Below the pieces are notes generated by a model. The model had not been told where the DNA came from, ran no database searches, and saw nothing but the letters and a program-made list of their open reading frames with translations. Shown here in pieces: positions 37,501 through 45,240 of a DNA stretch of 64,000 bases (its first letter is position 1; every line of letters starts with the position of its first letter). A program made the position numbers and the translations under genes. Origin of the DNA: Lacinutrix sp. (GTDB lineage: Bacteria > Bacteroidota > Bacteroidia > Flavobacteriales > Flavobacteriaceae). Where the stretch lies: positions 1 through 64,000 of the forward strand of contig NZ_JAQWGS010000004.1 in assembly GCF_029238095.1 (NCBI RefSeq). The letters run 5' to 3'.

Positions 37501-38857
37501 TCGCAGTATAAGACGAGGGATTAGCTATTGTATTGGTTTGGGATAAAGCGTTATCATAGATTTCGTAGTAAGCAATTGTATAATCATTTACATTAAGACT
37601 GCTTAGTATATCTGGATTTGCAGCAGTTAAATCAAAAACAGCAGTACCAGTTGCATTTGTTCCACAAACATCTAGTATCGCTGAATTAACTTGAAAAGGA
37701 GCGTATTCTGTAAGCAAAACTAATTCTACTAGTGCAGAACAATTACTATTAACACTCTCTACTCTTACATAAACAGTTTGTTGGTTAGCAACAATATTAT
37801 TATAAGGGCTCACTAGAGCATTAATATCATTATCTGCATCTACTATTGTTTCATGGTAGGTAATTATTAGTCCAGTTGCACCACCAGTTATTTCTAAATC
37901 TTTATCTGTTAAATTAAACGTAGTAAAACCATCGTTATCAGGATCTTCTTCGACCAATGGTGTTGGCTGTATAATTTGCAAAGTTTCTACATTTAGATAA
38001 AGAGCCGTATTATTACTCACGTAATAGCAGCCTGAATTTATATTATCTATTCTTATATAAATAGTTTGATAATATGGTGAACTATAGTTTTCGTAAAATG
38101 TAGGATTTGTTATTGGGTTGGTATTATTATTAGCATCGTTTAAATCTTGATAATAAGACACTAATAAATCTTGATTACCACCAGTTATTTGGTTTTCATA
38201 AATTGTTAAATCGAAGATACCTATACCTTGACCGTTTCCACATGCAATAAGATCGTAAGGTTGAGTATTAATATTTAATGTATTTATTATTAAATTATAG
38301 GTTACCACATTAGAAGTACAGTTTCCATTAATAGATTGAACAACTGCAAATATTGTTTGTGGGTTTGTTGTATTGGTATAAGGACTACTTAAAGGATTCA
38401 TTTGTGCCTCAGCATCTGCTTGCGTTAGATAATGCAAAACATAAAAACTATTAGGATCTTGCGTTCCTAAAATTTGTTGATCTTGAATTTGTAAATCAAA
38501 ATCTGCAAAACCAGCACCATCATCATCACAAATCTCAAGATCTACTGGTATGTTTGCTGTTGGCTGATAAAGTACAGTAAAACTTACAGAACTAGATACA
38601 GGTTGTGGTCCACTAGTAGTATATTCTACAGTGTATGTATTTCCAGATATTGCATTAGTTACTGCTCCAGTTAAAATATCAATAATTGCTCCATCTGTTG
38701 GTGTTTGACTGAAAATAAATGTTCCTCCTAAATCACCTGTTATTGTAGCAACTGCACCATCGCAACTTGGTGTCATAAAAAATGATGCGTCTTCTTGAGC
38801 ATAAATAAAAGAAGATATTAAGAATGAAAATAAAACGGTAAGTAATTGTTTTTTCAT
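34538..38857 (-). CDS. Giant secreted T9SS cargo protein with repeat modules
   Basis: A 1439-residue surface or secreted protein. Signal peptide 1-21. About 90-490 hold four similar modules (patterns such as FDLTIYENQITGGNQDLLVSYY, ANNNTNPI, QTIYIRI), each about 95 residues. An Ig- or PKD-like stretch follows with GDYTVTITNTVTGC. Two closely similar CUB-like modules (YDELIVLDSDGVTNLN and FDELIVLDSDGTTNLN) flank a fibronectin-III-like domain. A conserved DUF11/DUF7619-like region (SYDPNDIKESQGPD ... AEIYFDFNAPVITN) precedes the type A sorting domain (ALFPNPATSTINI to KLIIE). It is likely an adhesin or matrix protein, with no enzymatic motif seen. Confidence 0.9.
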   Translation of the reverse strand: MKKQLLTVLFSFLISSFIYAQEDASFFMTPSCDGAVATITGDLGGTFIFSQTPTDGAIIDILTGAVTNAISGNTYTVEYTTSGPQPVSSSVSFTVLYQPTANIPVDLEICDDDGAGFADFDLQIQDQQILGTQDPNSFYVLHYLTQADAEAQMNPLSSPYTNTTNPQTIFAVVQSINGNCTSNVVTYNLIINTLNINTQPYDLIACGNGQGIGIFDLTIYENQITGGNQDLLVSYYQDLNDANNNTNPITNPTFYENYSSPYYQTIYIRIDNINSGCYYVSNNTALYLNVETLQIIQPTPLVEEDPDNDGFTTFNLTDKDLEITGGATGLIITYHETIVDADNDINALVSPYNNIVANQQTVYVRVESVNSNCSALVELVLLTEYAPFQVNSAILDVCGTNATGTAVFDLTAANPDILSSLNVNDYTIAYYEIYDNALSQTNTIANPSSYTANPNVTVVYAGVTATATGDYVITTINLQINELPIIIFEDVYSLCSGNTIMLAPYTVTQQDCIYQWNTGEDTPTIMVTQSGDYTVTITNTVTGCVNTDTTTVNIGFYPVLGTASNLTSCDPNQAYDLTITIPEILDGLDFNQYTVTFYESTADAANQVNAIQNPSSYLPVNTNQTITASVNEVNSECSSLSFFDIITSNCPVTVTCGQPVTASFCYSNNETLQYTYTSSDGTPLQLVIVSGQVENIYDELIVLDSDGVTNLNAATPYGNAGDLTNLIFEASGDTITIYVDSDASIDCPGSNYSTIDYVVSCLDTSAIPTCNAVVTTPQDLAVDVNENTDITWTTATGYVTGYNLNLVTSTGEIVLDMVDVGNVTTYDFGTLNYDTQYFVTIIPYNPNGNADNCNASSFITRADPNVMVDCASGQSVNTNFCYTNNETQQYNFSSNDGSSLYIVFNSGSTEFNFDELIVLDSDGTTNLNADNPYGLNNSGDLSGLTFTTTGTTATVYIQSDGSVISCENDPIDFDVFCASNIGFIDVNAFLDNNNDGVFNGTDVPFTNGFFTYEINNDGNISTVNSNTGSFNIINQDEANSYDITFATNTGYENCFNIPTALFQDITVLNGNTVTVDFPITEQMACEDLSVYLIPFSSPRPGFNYWNDLVIENLGSTTIASGTVTFIHDTIVDYLDANPLDSGLTVTQTATGATVDFTNLLPGESRVVWFRLYTPVTVNLGEYVTSSVVYTTAANDVVSENNVSIVTQEVIGSYDPNDIKESQGPDIIYNDFVTTDEYLYYTIRFQNVGTAEAINVRIENTVDSQLDLSTLQFLRATHDVVMMRNGNQLTWTFDNINLPAQSQDDFASNGYVYYKIKPNAGYAVGTIIPNTAEIYFDFNAPVITNTFETEFVENNLSVDEFNVNGFALFPNPATSTINIKLNNISSGTASIEIIDVQGKIVIKDVISETLQLNFKNLQAGLYFVKLNQNNKQTIKKLIIE

Positions 38858-39015
38858 GATTGCGCTGTTAGTTTATATTGGTTTTATACTTATATAACAA
38901 TTAACAAGTTATATCTCCTACTTTAAATTTGTAATTGCTTGAAGTAAATATTTTAGAAACAAGAGATTTAGCTTAAATTTGTTTCGACGATAAATATAAG
39001 TATTTCTTTATTTAA

Positions 39016-39816
39016 ATGATTAACAAACAAATAAACAGCACTCAAAATGCATTAATAAAACAAATTGTTTTATTAAAAGAAAAATCTCGCGAACGTAAAA
39101 AAACTGGATTATTTGTAGTTGAAGGTATTCGTGAAATTGAATTAGCTTTAAAAGGCGATTATACGCTAAAAAGTATTTTGTTTTATGCTGAATTGTTTTC
39201 TGCTGAAGATTTAAAGACACTTTCTATAAACAACACCGAAATTATTGAAGTTAGTAAAGACGTGTATAGCAAAATAGCATACAGAGAAACAACTGAAGGA
39301 ATAATTGCCATAGCAAAAAGTAAAGTAAACAACATGGAAAGCTTAACTTTTAAAAACGACAATTCGTTAATTTTAGTTGCTGAAGCTCCCGAAAAACCAG
39401 GAAATATTGGTGCCATTTTACGTACTGCAGATGCTGCTAATGTAGATGCTGTAATTATTGCAAATCCTAAAACAGATTTATATAATCCAAACATTATTCG
39501 CTCTAGTGTTGGTTGTTTATTTACTAACCAAATTGCAACTGGTTCTACTGAAGCTATTATAGAATTTCTAAAGTCAAAACAAATTAATATTTATGCTGCA
39601 ATTCTTCAAGAATCGCAAGAGTATCATAAACAAGATTACACAAAAGCGACAGCCATTGTTTTGGGCACAGAAGCAACAGGATTAAGTGATGCATGGAGAC
39701 AAGCAGCATTACAAAATATCAATATACCAATGCAAGGCGCTATAGACTCTATGAATGTATCTGTTGCAGCAGGTATCCTTATTTTTGAGGCTAAAAGGCA
39801 ACGTGATTTTAAATAA
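39016..39816 (+). CDS. TrmH/SpoU-family RNA methyltransferase
   Basis: A 266-residue SPOUT methyltransferase that would 2'-O-methylate rRNA or tRNA using S-adenosylmethionine. The N-terminal substrate-binding domain starts NALIKQIVLLKEKSRERKKTGLFVVEG. The three trefoil-knot motifs are GNIGAILRTADAANVDAV, GTEATGLSDAW and SMNVSVAAGILIFE. The target site cannot be told from sequence. Two exact TAAATTTG boxes occur upstream at 38924 and 38974. Confidence 0.93.
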   Translation: MINKQINSTQNALIKQIVLLKEKSRERKKTGLFVVEGIREIELALKGDYTLKSILFYAELFSAEDLKTLSINNTEIIEVSKDVYSKIAYRETTEGIIAIAKSKVNNMESLTFKNDNSLILVAEAPEKPGNIGAILRTADAANVDAVIIANPKTDLYNPNIIRSSVGCLFTNQIATGSTEAIIEFLKSKQINIYAAILQESQEYHKQDYTKATAIVLGTEATGLSDAWRQAALQNINIPMQGAIDSMNVSVAAGILIFEAKRQRDFK

Positions 39817-39889
39817 TATAGCAGCATTGCACTAACAAAATTAAAAACAGCAAGGAGGTTTAACAACCTCATCAAATATTATTAAAACT

Positions 39890-41122
39890 ATGACTCCAAC
39901 TACTCTATTCTATATTTTTATCTCCATTTTAATTGTTAGTTTTATCATAGATCAAGTATTAGATGCTTTAAATGCTAAGCATTATAACGATGTCATTCCA
40001 GAAGTATTAAACGATGTTTATGATACTGAAGAATACCAAAAATCTCAAGATTACAAGAAGACTAACTATCGTTTTTCTCTAATAACTGCTTCTTTTTCTA
40101 TTATAACAACATTAGCCTTTTTCTTTTTGGATGGTTTTGCTATAGTTGATGGAATTGCTAGAGATTTTAGTGAAAACGAAATTATAATTACACTCCTTTT
40201 CTTTGGTATTATTATGTTAGGAAGCGATATAATTACAACACCTTTTTCATACTATCAAACTTTTGTAATTGAAGAAAAATTTGGATTCAATAAAACCACA
40301 AAAAAACTTTTTATAATAGATAAAATAAAAGGCTGGTTAATGTCTATTGTTATAGGTGGAGTAATTTTAGCGCTATTAACTTGGTTTTATCAAACTACAG
40401 AAAACACGTTTTGGCTATATGCTTGGGCATTAATTGCTGGTTTTACTTTGTTTATGAATCTCTTCTACTCTCGACTTATTGTACCATTATTTAATAAACA
40501 AACACCTCTAGAATCTGGAAGTCTTCGTGATGCTATTTCTAACTATGCACAAACCGTAGGTTTTAATTTAGACAAAATTTTTGTGATAGATGGCTCAAAA
40601 AGAAGTACCAAAGCAAATGCCTATTTTTCTGGTTTTGGAAGTGAAAAACGTGTAACGCTTTACGATACCTTAATAAATGATTTAGAAGAAGAGGAAATAG
40701 TTGCTGTTTTGGCACACGAAGTTGGGCATTATAAAAAGAAACACATTATTTTTAATCTGGCAACTTCTGTATTACTTGCAGGTTTAACCTTATACATATT
40801 ATCATTATTAATTTCAAATCCGTTATTATCTCAAGCCTTAGGTGTTGCAAAACCTAGCTTTCATATTGGTTTAATAGCTTTTGGAATTTTGTACTCTCCT
40901 ATTTCTACAATTACTGGTTTAATTATGAATTGGTTCTCAAGAAAATTCGAGTACCAAGCCGATGATTACGCAAAAAACACCTACAAAGCGCAACCTTTAA
41001 TTACATCGCTAAAAAAATTATCTAAAAACAGTTTAAGCAATTTAACACCACATCCTGCTTATGTTTTTATGCACTACTCGCATCCTACATTACTAGAGCG
41101 TTTTAAGAATTTAAGCAAATAA
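39890..41122 (+). CDS. M48 metalloprotease, Ste24/CAAX-protease-like
   Basis: A 410-residue polytopic membrane zinc protease. HEVGHYKKKH holds HExxH at 276-280, and FEYQADDYA downstream gives the third ligand Glu. The N-terminal half has several helices and a CAAX-protease-1 N-domain feature (FVIEEKFGFNKTT). Bacterial members take part in membrane protein quality control or peptide processing. A small GAGGTT/AACCTC hairpin lies upstream at about 39855-39870. The next gene starts one base after its stop. Confidence 0.92.
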   Translation: MTPTTLFYIFISILIVSFIIDQVLDALNAKHYNDVIPEVLNDVYDTEEYQKSQDYKKTNYRFSLITASFSIITTLAFFFLDGFAIVDGIARDFSENEIIITLLFFGIIMLGSDIITTPFSYYQTFVIEEKFGFNKTTKKLFIIDKIKGWLMSIVIGGVILALLTWFYQTTENTFWLYAWALIAGFTLFMNLFYSRLIVPLFNKQTPLESGSLRDAISNYAQTVGFNLDKIFVIDGSKRSTKANAYFSGFGSEKRVTLYDTLINDLEEEEIVAVLAHEVGHYKKKHIIFNLATSVLLAGLTLYILSLLISNPLLSQALGVAKPSFHIGLIAFGILYSPISTITGLIMNWFSRKFEYQADDYAKNTYKAQPLITSLKKLSKNSLSNLTPHPAYVFMHYSHPTLLERFKNLSK

Positions 41123-41123
41123 T

Positions 41124-41828
41124 ATGGAATACATTAGTCGTAAAAAAGTATTTAAAGATCCAATATTTGCATCTTTTGTTTCTAGCTGGCAAGATCTAGA
41201 GAATCCAACCAAAAACACAATTATTGAAGCTGGCGAATATTTTGATGAAGACACCGAAACCGTTAGATTTTTTTCTAAAGATGAATTAGAAAAATCATTA
41301 CAAAAAGACATTAGCAATTTCAAAAAAACTACCGACAATCTTAAAAAAGAAGATTTCGAAATGGTTGGCAAAATTGTAATAGATGCACCACAGGATACAG
41401 ACGAAGTCCTATTTTTAGCAGAAATTATGGCTTTATTTGCTAAAACACACCATCTAGCGTACACTTTTGTTCCATTGTTTAATGTGCCATGGTTTCATGA
41501 AACTATAAAAGGCCACCATCCTTCAACCAAAAAAGCATATTCTAATTTTAAAAAGTTAATTGTAGAAAAAGACTATTCTGGAGGACTCTTGGTTTCAGAT
41601 TATAAAGTATTACAAAACATGATGCCAGACTATTTTAACTTGGTACAAGGTAATTATTATGGCTATAACTTTTTTTATGCTCAAAATTTAAAAACCGTAT
41701 GCTCGTTTCACTATTCTGGGCAAATTTGGTTTTATATCTATTCTCAAGACGCTATTAAAAAAATCGAATCCTTTATTAATAAACACAACCTTATTATAAA
41801 TACACAGTTTACGTCTTACAATATATAA
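41124..41828 (+). CDS. Unrecognised cytosolic protein coupled to the M48 protease
   Basis: A 234-residue protein without signal peptide or membrane helix. The first half is charged and helical. The second contains many aromatic residues (NYYGYNFFYAQNLKTVCSFHYSGQIWFYIY). I do not recognise a family. It begins one base after the protease stop, so it is probably translated with it and may act in the same process. Confidence 0.7.
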   Translation: MEYISRKKVFKDPIFASFVSSWQDLENPTKNTIIEAGEYFDEDTETVRFFSKDELEKSLQKDISNFKKTTDNLKKEDFEMVGKIVIDAPQDTDEVLFLAEIMALFAKTHHLAYTFVPLFNVPWFHETIKGHHPSTKKAYSNFKKLIVEKDYSGGLLVSDYKVLQNMMPDYFNLVQGNYYGYNFFYAQNLKTVCSFHYSGQIWFYIYSQDAIKKIESFINKHNLIINTQFTSYNI

Positions 41829-41925
41829 TCTAGTATGATTCTGTTTATTTTATAAAAAAGCAACTTCGTTTAACTATTTTAGACTAGTTTTAGTAAGAAT
41901 TGTTAATAAAAAAACTTAAACAGAT

Positions 41926-42393
41926 ATGATAAAAGGACTTTTTGAAACCCATTTATATGTTGAAAATCTTGAACGTTCCATAGCCTTTTATACCAATATA
42001 CTTAAACTTGAGCAATACCATTATGAGGAAAACAGACGCGTAGCCTTATTCTGGATTGGAAAACCACAACAAGCTATGTTAGGCTTATGGGAAAAACCAA
42101 AAGAAGAAATAGATGTAAGGCATTTTGCTTTTCAATGCGATTGGGATTGGATATTAAATGAATCTGTTAGTTTTCTTAAAGCAAACAATTTAAACTTTTG
42201 GAATTTCTTGAACGATAAAACCGAACAACCTATGGTATTTACAAACATACCAGCCATTGCTATTTATTTCTCAGATCCAGATGGACATTATTTGGAGTTT
42301 ATTGGAGTCTTACCAGGAAAACACCTTCCAAAAAAGGAACCTTTAGTAGTTTCTTACAACGATTGGTTAAAAATGGAAAAGAATAAAAATTAA
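41926..42393 (+). CDS. VOC/glyoxalase-fold protein
   Basis: A 155-residue protein with a vicinal oxygen chelate fold: FETHLYVENLERSIAFYTNIL at the N-terminus and IYFSDPDGHYLEFIG near the C-terminus, the latter containing the usual His/Glu metal ligand. It resembles the fosfomycin-resistance/glyoxalase superfamily, and the substrate is unknown. No neighbour hints at the pathway. Confidence 0.87.
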   Translation: MIKGLFETHLYVENLERSIAFYTNILKLEQYHYEENRRVALFWIGKPQQAMLGLWEKPKEEIDVRHFAFQCDWDWILNESVSFLKANNLNFWNFLNDKTEQPMVFTNIPAIAIYFSDPDGHYLEFIGVLPGKHLPKKEPLVVSYNDWLKMEKNKN

Positions 42394-42424
42394 CTTTAGG
42401 AATACACTTAACCAAAACAATATC

Positions 42425-43090
42425 CTACTCTACTAAAAAATCGAAATACTGGTTTCTGTAAGGCTCGCCTCTTAAAGTAAAATGCCACCATTCTTGAGCA
42501 TAGTTTCTAAAGCCATTGTTTAGCATCACTTCTTGTAATGTTTGTCTGTTTTTAGATTGTACTTTAGTTAAGTTTTTATTTTCCACCCAAGATTCGCTTC
42601 CAAAAAAATCGTAAGTTGATCCCATATCTAGCACTTCTCCTGTTTTTAAATTTACTAAGGTAACATCTAAAGTACTACCACTGCTATGCCTAGATTTAGA
42701 AGCGATATAACCATCTCTAAATAAATTTTTCTTGTCTACTCTTGGGTAAAATTGCTTTTTCATTAACGTATCATTTACAACCTTTGCCCAACGTACAAAA
42801 TGATTAACAGCGCGTTGTGGTCTATAAGCGTCATAAATTTTTATAGACAGATTTTGCTTAGCCAATTCTGCTTGCACAAGCTTTAAAGCTGCAGCTGTTT
42901 GGGTAGTCATAATTGCAACATTAGCATGGTAACCGTCTATTATTTCGCCAACAAAATTATTATCACCACAGTATTGCAGGTCTACCTCAATATTAGGAAT
43001 TTCAATTTTAGCATACACAAAACCTTCAGGTAATTGAGCGAAAGCAACTAGTGAGATTAAAGTTAGCAAAAAGCTATAAGCAAATTTCAT
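42425..43090 (-). CDS. M15 family D-alanyl-D-alanine dipeptidase (VanX/DdpX-like)
   Basis: A 221-residue exported zinc peptidase with a signal peptide (ending AFAQ). Zinc and catalytic residues are visible as SRHSSGSTLD (Ser133, His135, Gly138, Asp142) and QEWWHF (Glu200, His203), the SxHxxGxxxD plus ExxH signature of M15D enzymes. YDAYRPQRAV carries the catalytic Arg. It probably recycles D-Ala-D-Ala from peptidoglycan. There is no vanH/vanA context, so glycopeptide resistance is not implied. Confidence 0.92.
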   Translation of the reverse strand: MKFAYSFLLTLISLVAFAQLPEGFVYAKIEIPNIEVDLQYCGDNNFVGEIIDGYHANVAIMTTQTAAALKLVQAELAKQNLSIKIYDAYRPQRAVNHFVRWAKVVNDTLMKKQFYPRVDKKNLFRDGYIASKSRHSSGSTLDVTLVNLKTGEVLDMGSTYDFFGSESWVENKNLTKVQSKNRQTLQEVMLNNGFRNYAQEWWHFTLRGEPYRNQYFDFLVE

Positions 43091-43134
43091 TGTAAAGAAT
43101 TTATAAGCTAATTTAGAGAAATAATTAGTTTTTT

Positions 43135-43731
43135 ATGTTTTCTTCAGAAGAAATACACCTCAATTTACCAGATGCAGAAATAAGTTATTTCCCTAATTTC
43201 TTCTCTCAAGAGGAAGCACAAGCCTTTTTCAACACCATTTTAAATGAAACTAATTGGAAACAGGATGATATAAAAGTTTTTGGAAAAACCTATCCTCAAC
43301 CAAGACTAACAGCATTATTTGCAAACAACAATAGACCGTATAGCTACTCTAATATTACTATGCAACCTAAAGTATTTACAGACACTTTATTAAAAATAAA
43401 GTCTAAAATTGAAACCAAAGTTAATGTTAAATTCACTACATGCTTAGCAAATTTGTATAGAACAGGTAACGATAGTAACGGTTGGCATGCAGACAACGAA
43501 AAGGAGTTAGGTAAGAATCCTATAATAGCTTCGGTTACTTTTGGTGCAGCTCGTTATTTTAATTTAAAACATAGAAAAGACAAAAACTTAAAACAAAAAC
43601 TACTACTAGAAAACGGTAGTTTATTACTCATGCAAGGCACAACACAACACCATTGGTTACACCAAATTGCAAAAACAAAAAAACAAGTTGAGCCTAGAAT
43701 TAACCTTACGTTTAGAATAATTGCATCTTAA
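43135..43731 (+). CDS. alkB: AlkB-like 2-oxoglutarate/Fe(II) dioxygenase
   Basis: A 198-residue nucleic-acid dealkylase of the AlkB family (ABH2/3-like). The iron ligands are His118 and Asp120 in NGWHADNE and His176 in HHWLHQI. Arg188 and Arg194 in EPRINLTFR bind 2-oxoglutarate. It oxidatively removes 1-methyladenine and 3-methylcytosine lesions. It diverges from the M15 peptidase gene with only 44 bases between the starts. Confidence 0.93.
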   Translation: MFSSEEIHLNLPDAEISYFPNFFSQEEAQAFFNTILNETNWKQDDIKVFGKTYPQPRLTALFANNNRPYSYSNITMQPKVFTDTLLKIKSKIETKVNVKFTTCLANLYRTGNDSNGWHADNEKELGKNPIIASVTFGAARYFNLKHRKDKNLKQKLLLENGSLLLMQGTTQHHWLHQIAKTKKQVEPRINLTFRIIAS

Positions 43732-43753
43732 CCCTAAAATAAAACACTTAATT

Positions 43754-43777
43754 CTTAAATATTTAAGCGTAAATTTG
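43754..43777 (+). promoter_or_regulatory. Palindrome next to a -7 box upstream of the hydrolase gene
   Basis: A perfect 14-base palindrome CTTAAATATTTAAG (43754-43767) lies two bases before an exact TAAATTTG box (43770-43777). The arrangement would suit a repressor operator, but palindromes of A and T arise easily by chance. Confidence 0.3.
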
Positions 43778-43834
43778 CGTTGTACTTTTACAAATGGCTT
43801 TGCTTTTGTAAAGTGTTATTTAAATACAGATTTT

Positions 43835-44758
43835 ATGAAAATTAAATTTTTAATTGTTTTATTTCTTGTTTCTAGTTTAAGTTTCTCTCAAGAGAGAAGT
43901 TTTACAGCTCAAGACATCGCCATAAATAAACTTATTGATGGTACATTACTAACTCCAGAATCTAGTAAAAAACAAAATCTAATAATTATTATAGCAGGTT
44001 CTGGACCAACAGATCGCGATGGGAATCAGAATTTTTTAAAAGGTAATTCTCTTAAAAAATTAGCCGAAGGACTAGCTTCCAACAACATCGCAACTTTTCG
44101 TTATGATAAGCGTATAGTAAAGCAAATAAAAAAAGGCAATGTAGATAAAAACATTATGTTTGATGATTTTGTATTAGATGCAAAAGCTGTTCTTTCTTAT
44201 TTTAAAGCCACTCAAAATTATAACAAAATCTATATCGCTGGGCACAGTCAAGGTAGTTTAGTTGGTATGCTAGCAGCACAAGATAAAGCAGACGGTTTTA
44301 TATCGCTTGCAGGAGCAGGACAGTCTATAGACAAAGTAATTATTGAGCAAGTAGAAAAAACTGCACCAATGTTTTTAGAAGACACCAAACGTGTCTTTAA
44401 GGTTTTAGAAGAAGGCAAAACAACTACCGCCTTTCCACCTGCTCTAATTTCGATTTTTAATATAGAAGTACAGCCTTTTATCTCTAATTGGATGTCTTAC
44501 AATCCTGTAAATGAAATTAAAAAACTTGACATGCCAATTTTACTAATTAATGGAACTAAAGATTTACAGGTCACAGAGGCTGAAGCAAAACTACTTAAAG
44601 AAGCTTCACCAAAAGCAGAGTTACTAATTATTGAAAAAATGAATCATATACTAGTTCCTATAGAAGGTGATAATTTAGAAAATTCTAAGTCTTATAACGA
44701 ACCTGGAAGAAAATTATCTATGGAGCTTATAGAAGCTATTGTTGAGTTTGCAAAATAA
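43835..44758 (+). CDS. Exported alpha/beta hydrolase
   Basis: I chose the ATG at 43835 (MKIKFLIVLFLVSSLSFSQ), which begins a signal peptide. An in-frame ATG further upstream would place non-coding-like sequence in front of it. The protein has 307 residues. It has an oxyanion-loop motif IAGSGPTDRDG (53-63), the nucleophile elbow GHSQG with Ser138, an Asp in INGTKDLQ and a His in KMNHILVP. It is a serine hydrolase or esterase of unknown substrate, similar to YqiA/YfhR-like proteins of Bacteroidota. Confidence 0.87.
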   Translation: MKIKFLIVLFLVSSLSFSQERSFTAQDIAINKLIDGTLLTPESSKKQNLIIIIAGSGPTDRDGNQNFLKGNSLKKLAEGLASNNIATFRYDKRIVKQIKKGNVDKNIMFDDFVLDAKAVLSYFKATQNYNKIYIAGHSQGSLVGMLAAQDKADGFISLAGAGQSIDKVIIEQVEKTAPMFLEDTKRVFKVLEEGKTTTAFPPALISIFNIEVQPFISNWMSYNPVNEIKKLDMPILLINGTKDLQVTEAEAKLLKEASPKAELLIIEKMNHILVPIEGDNLENSKSYNEPGRKLSMELIEAIVEFAK

Positions 44759-44778
44759 AAAAATGCATCCTAAAAAAT

Positions 44779-44804
44779 GACTCATAACACTGTGAGTCTT
44801 TTTT
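44779..44804 (+). terminator. Terminator of the hydrolase gene
   Basis: A 6-bp stem (GACTCA / TGAGTC) with an 8-base loop followed by a run of T. A second, stronger hairpin follows in the first copy of the tandem repeat. Confidence 0.6.
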
Positions 44805-44819
44805 ATTTCCAATATACCT

Positions 44820-44971
44820 AAATAGAAAAAGCGTCTTAAAAAAGACGCTTTTTCATACTAACCAACCAAAAATATGATAATTACCACTCTTAGTTTAAAG
44901 TAACCACACTCTAAAATAGTCGTTGTAGTAATTATTAATCATATATCAATTTGCGTGCCAAACTTTATTTA
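44820..44971. repeat. Tandem repeat copy 1: terminator plus promoter-like block
   Basis: A 152-base block that recurs 214 bases downstream with about eight substitutions and a 2-base gap. It starts with a perfect 12-bp hairpin with an A4 loop (44826-44853, AAAAAGCGTCTT / AAGACGCTTTTT). It ends with a TTG (44923) and TCAATTTG (44946) pair, promoter-like, and the sequence CGTGCCAAACTTTATTTA. The rest of the 482-base gap before the DUF819 start holds a 62-base spacer and no gene. Confidence 0.85.
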
Positions 44972-45033
44972 CATAATTAAAGTCGTAATATTTTATGATA
45001 AGTTTCACACATATATTTTTAAATAAATAGTAG

Positions 45034-45183
45034 AAATAGAAAAAGCGCCTTAAAAAAGACGCTTTTCCATACTAACCAACCAAATATGATAATTACTACT
45101 CTTAATTTAAAGTAACCACACTCTAAAATAGTCGTTGTAGTAATTACTTAACATATTTCAATTTGCGTGCCAAACTTTATTTA
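45034..45183. repeat. Tandem repeat copy 2
   Basis: The second copy of the block. The hairpin here carries a T-to-C change at 45048 that introduces a mismatch, and its T tract is interrupted, so it should terminate less well. The promoter-like pair is kept with the same 23-base spacing. The copy ends 15 bases before the first ATG of the DUF819 frame. Confidence 0.85.
45135..45165 (+). promoter_or_regulatory. Candidate promoter of the DUF819 gene
   Basis: TTG at 45135 and TCAATTTG at 45158-45165, one mismatch from TAnnTTTG, spaced 23 bases start to start and conserved in both repeat copies. Transcription would begin near 45172, which favours an ATG start at 45199 or 45241 and argues against a TTG start at 45163. 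Confidence 0.4.
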
Positions 45184-45240
45184 GCAGTCTTTTTTATCAT
45201 GTTTTTATTTGGTATTTTGCGGGAACTAATTAAACTAAAT

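Noticed and set aside
39855-39870. Terminator between the TrmH-type and M48 genes
   Set aside because: A GAGGTT/AACCTC stem is present but short and without a T run, so termination is not supported.
42425-43090. Glycopeptide resistance (vanX) locus
   Set aside because: The enzyme is VanX-like, but no vanH, vanA, vanR or vanS genes are nearby. Peptidoglycan recycling is more likely.
45163-45240. Extended N-terminus of the DUF819 protein from a TTG codon
   Set aside because: The stretch lies in the tandem repeat and over the promoter-like pair. Its first codons recur in copy 1, where they run into a stop. An ATG start is preferred.
44759-45240. Short CRISPR-like array
   Set aside because: There are only two copies of a 150-base unit with one 62-base spacer, and no short regularly spaced repeats.
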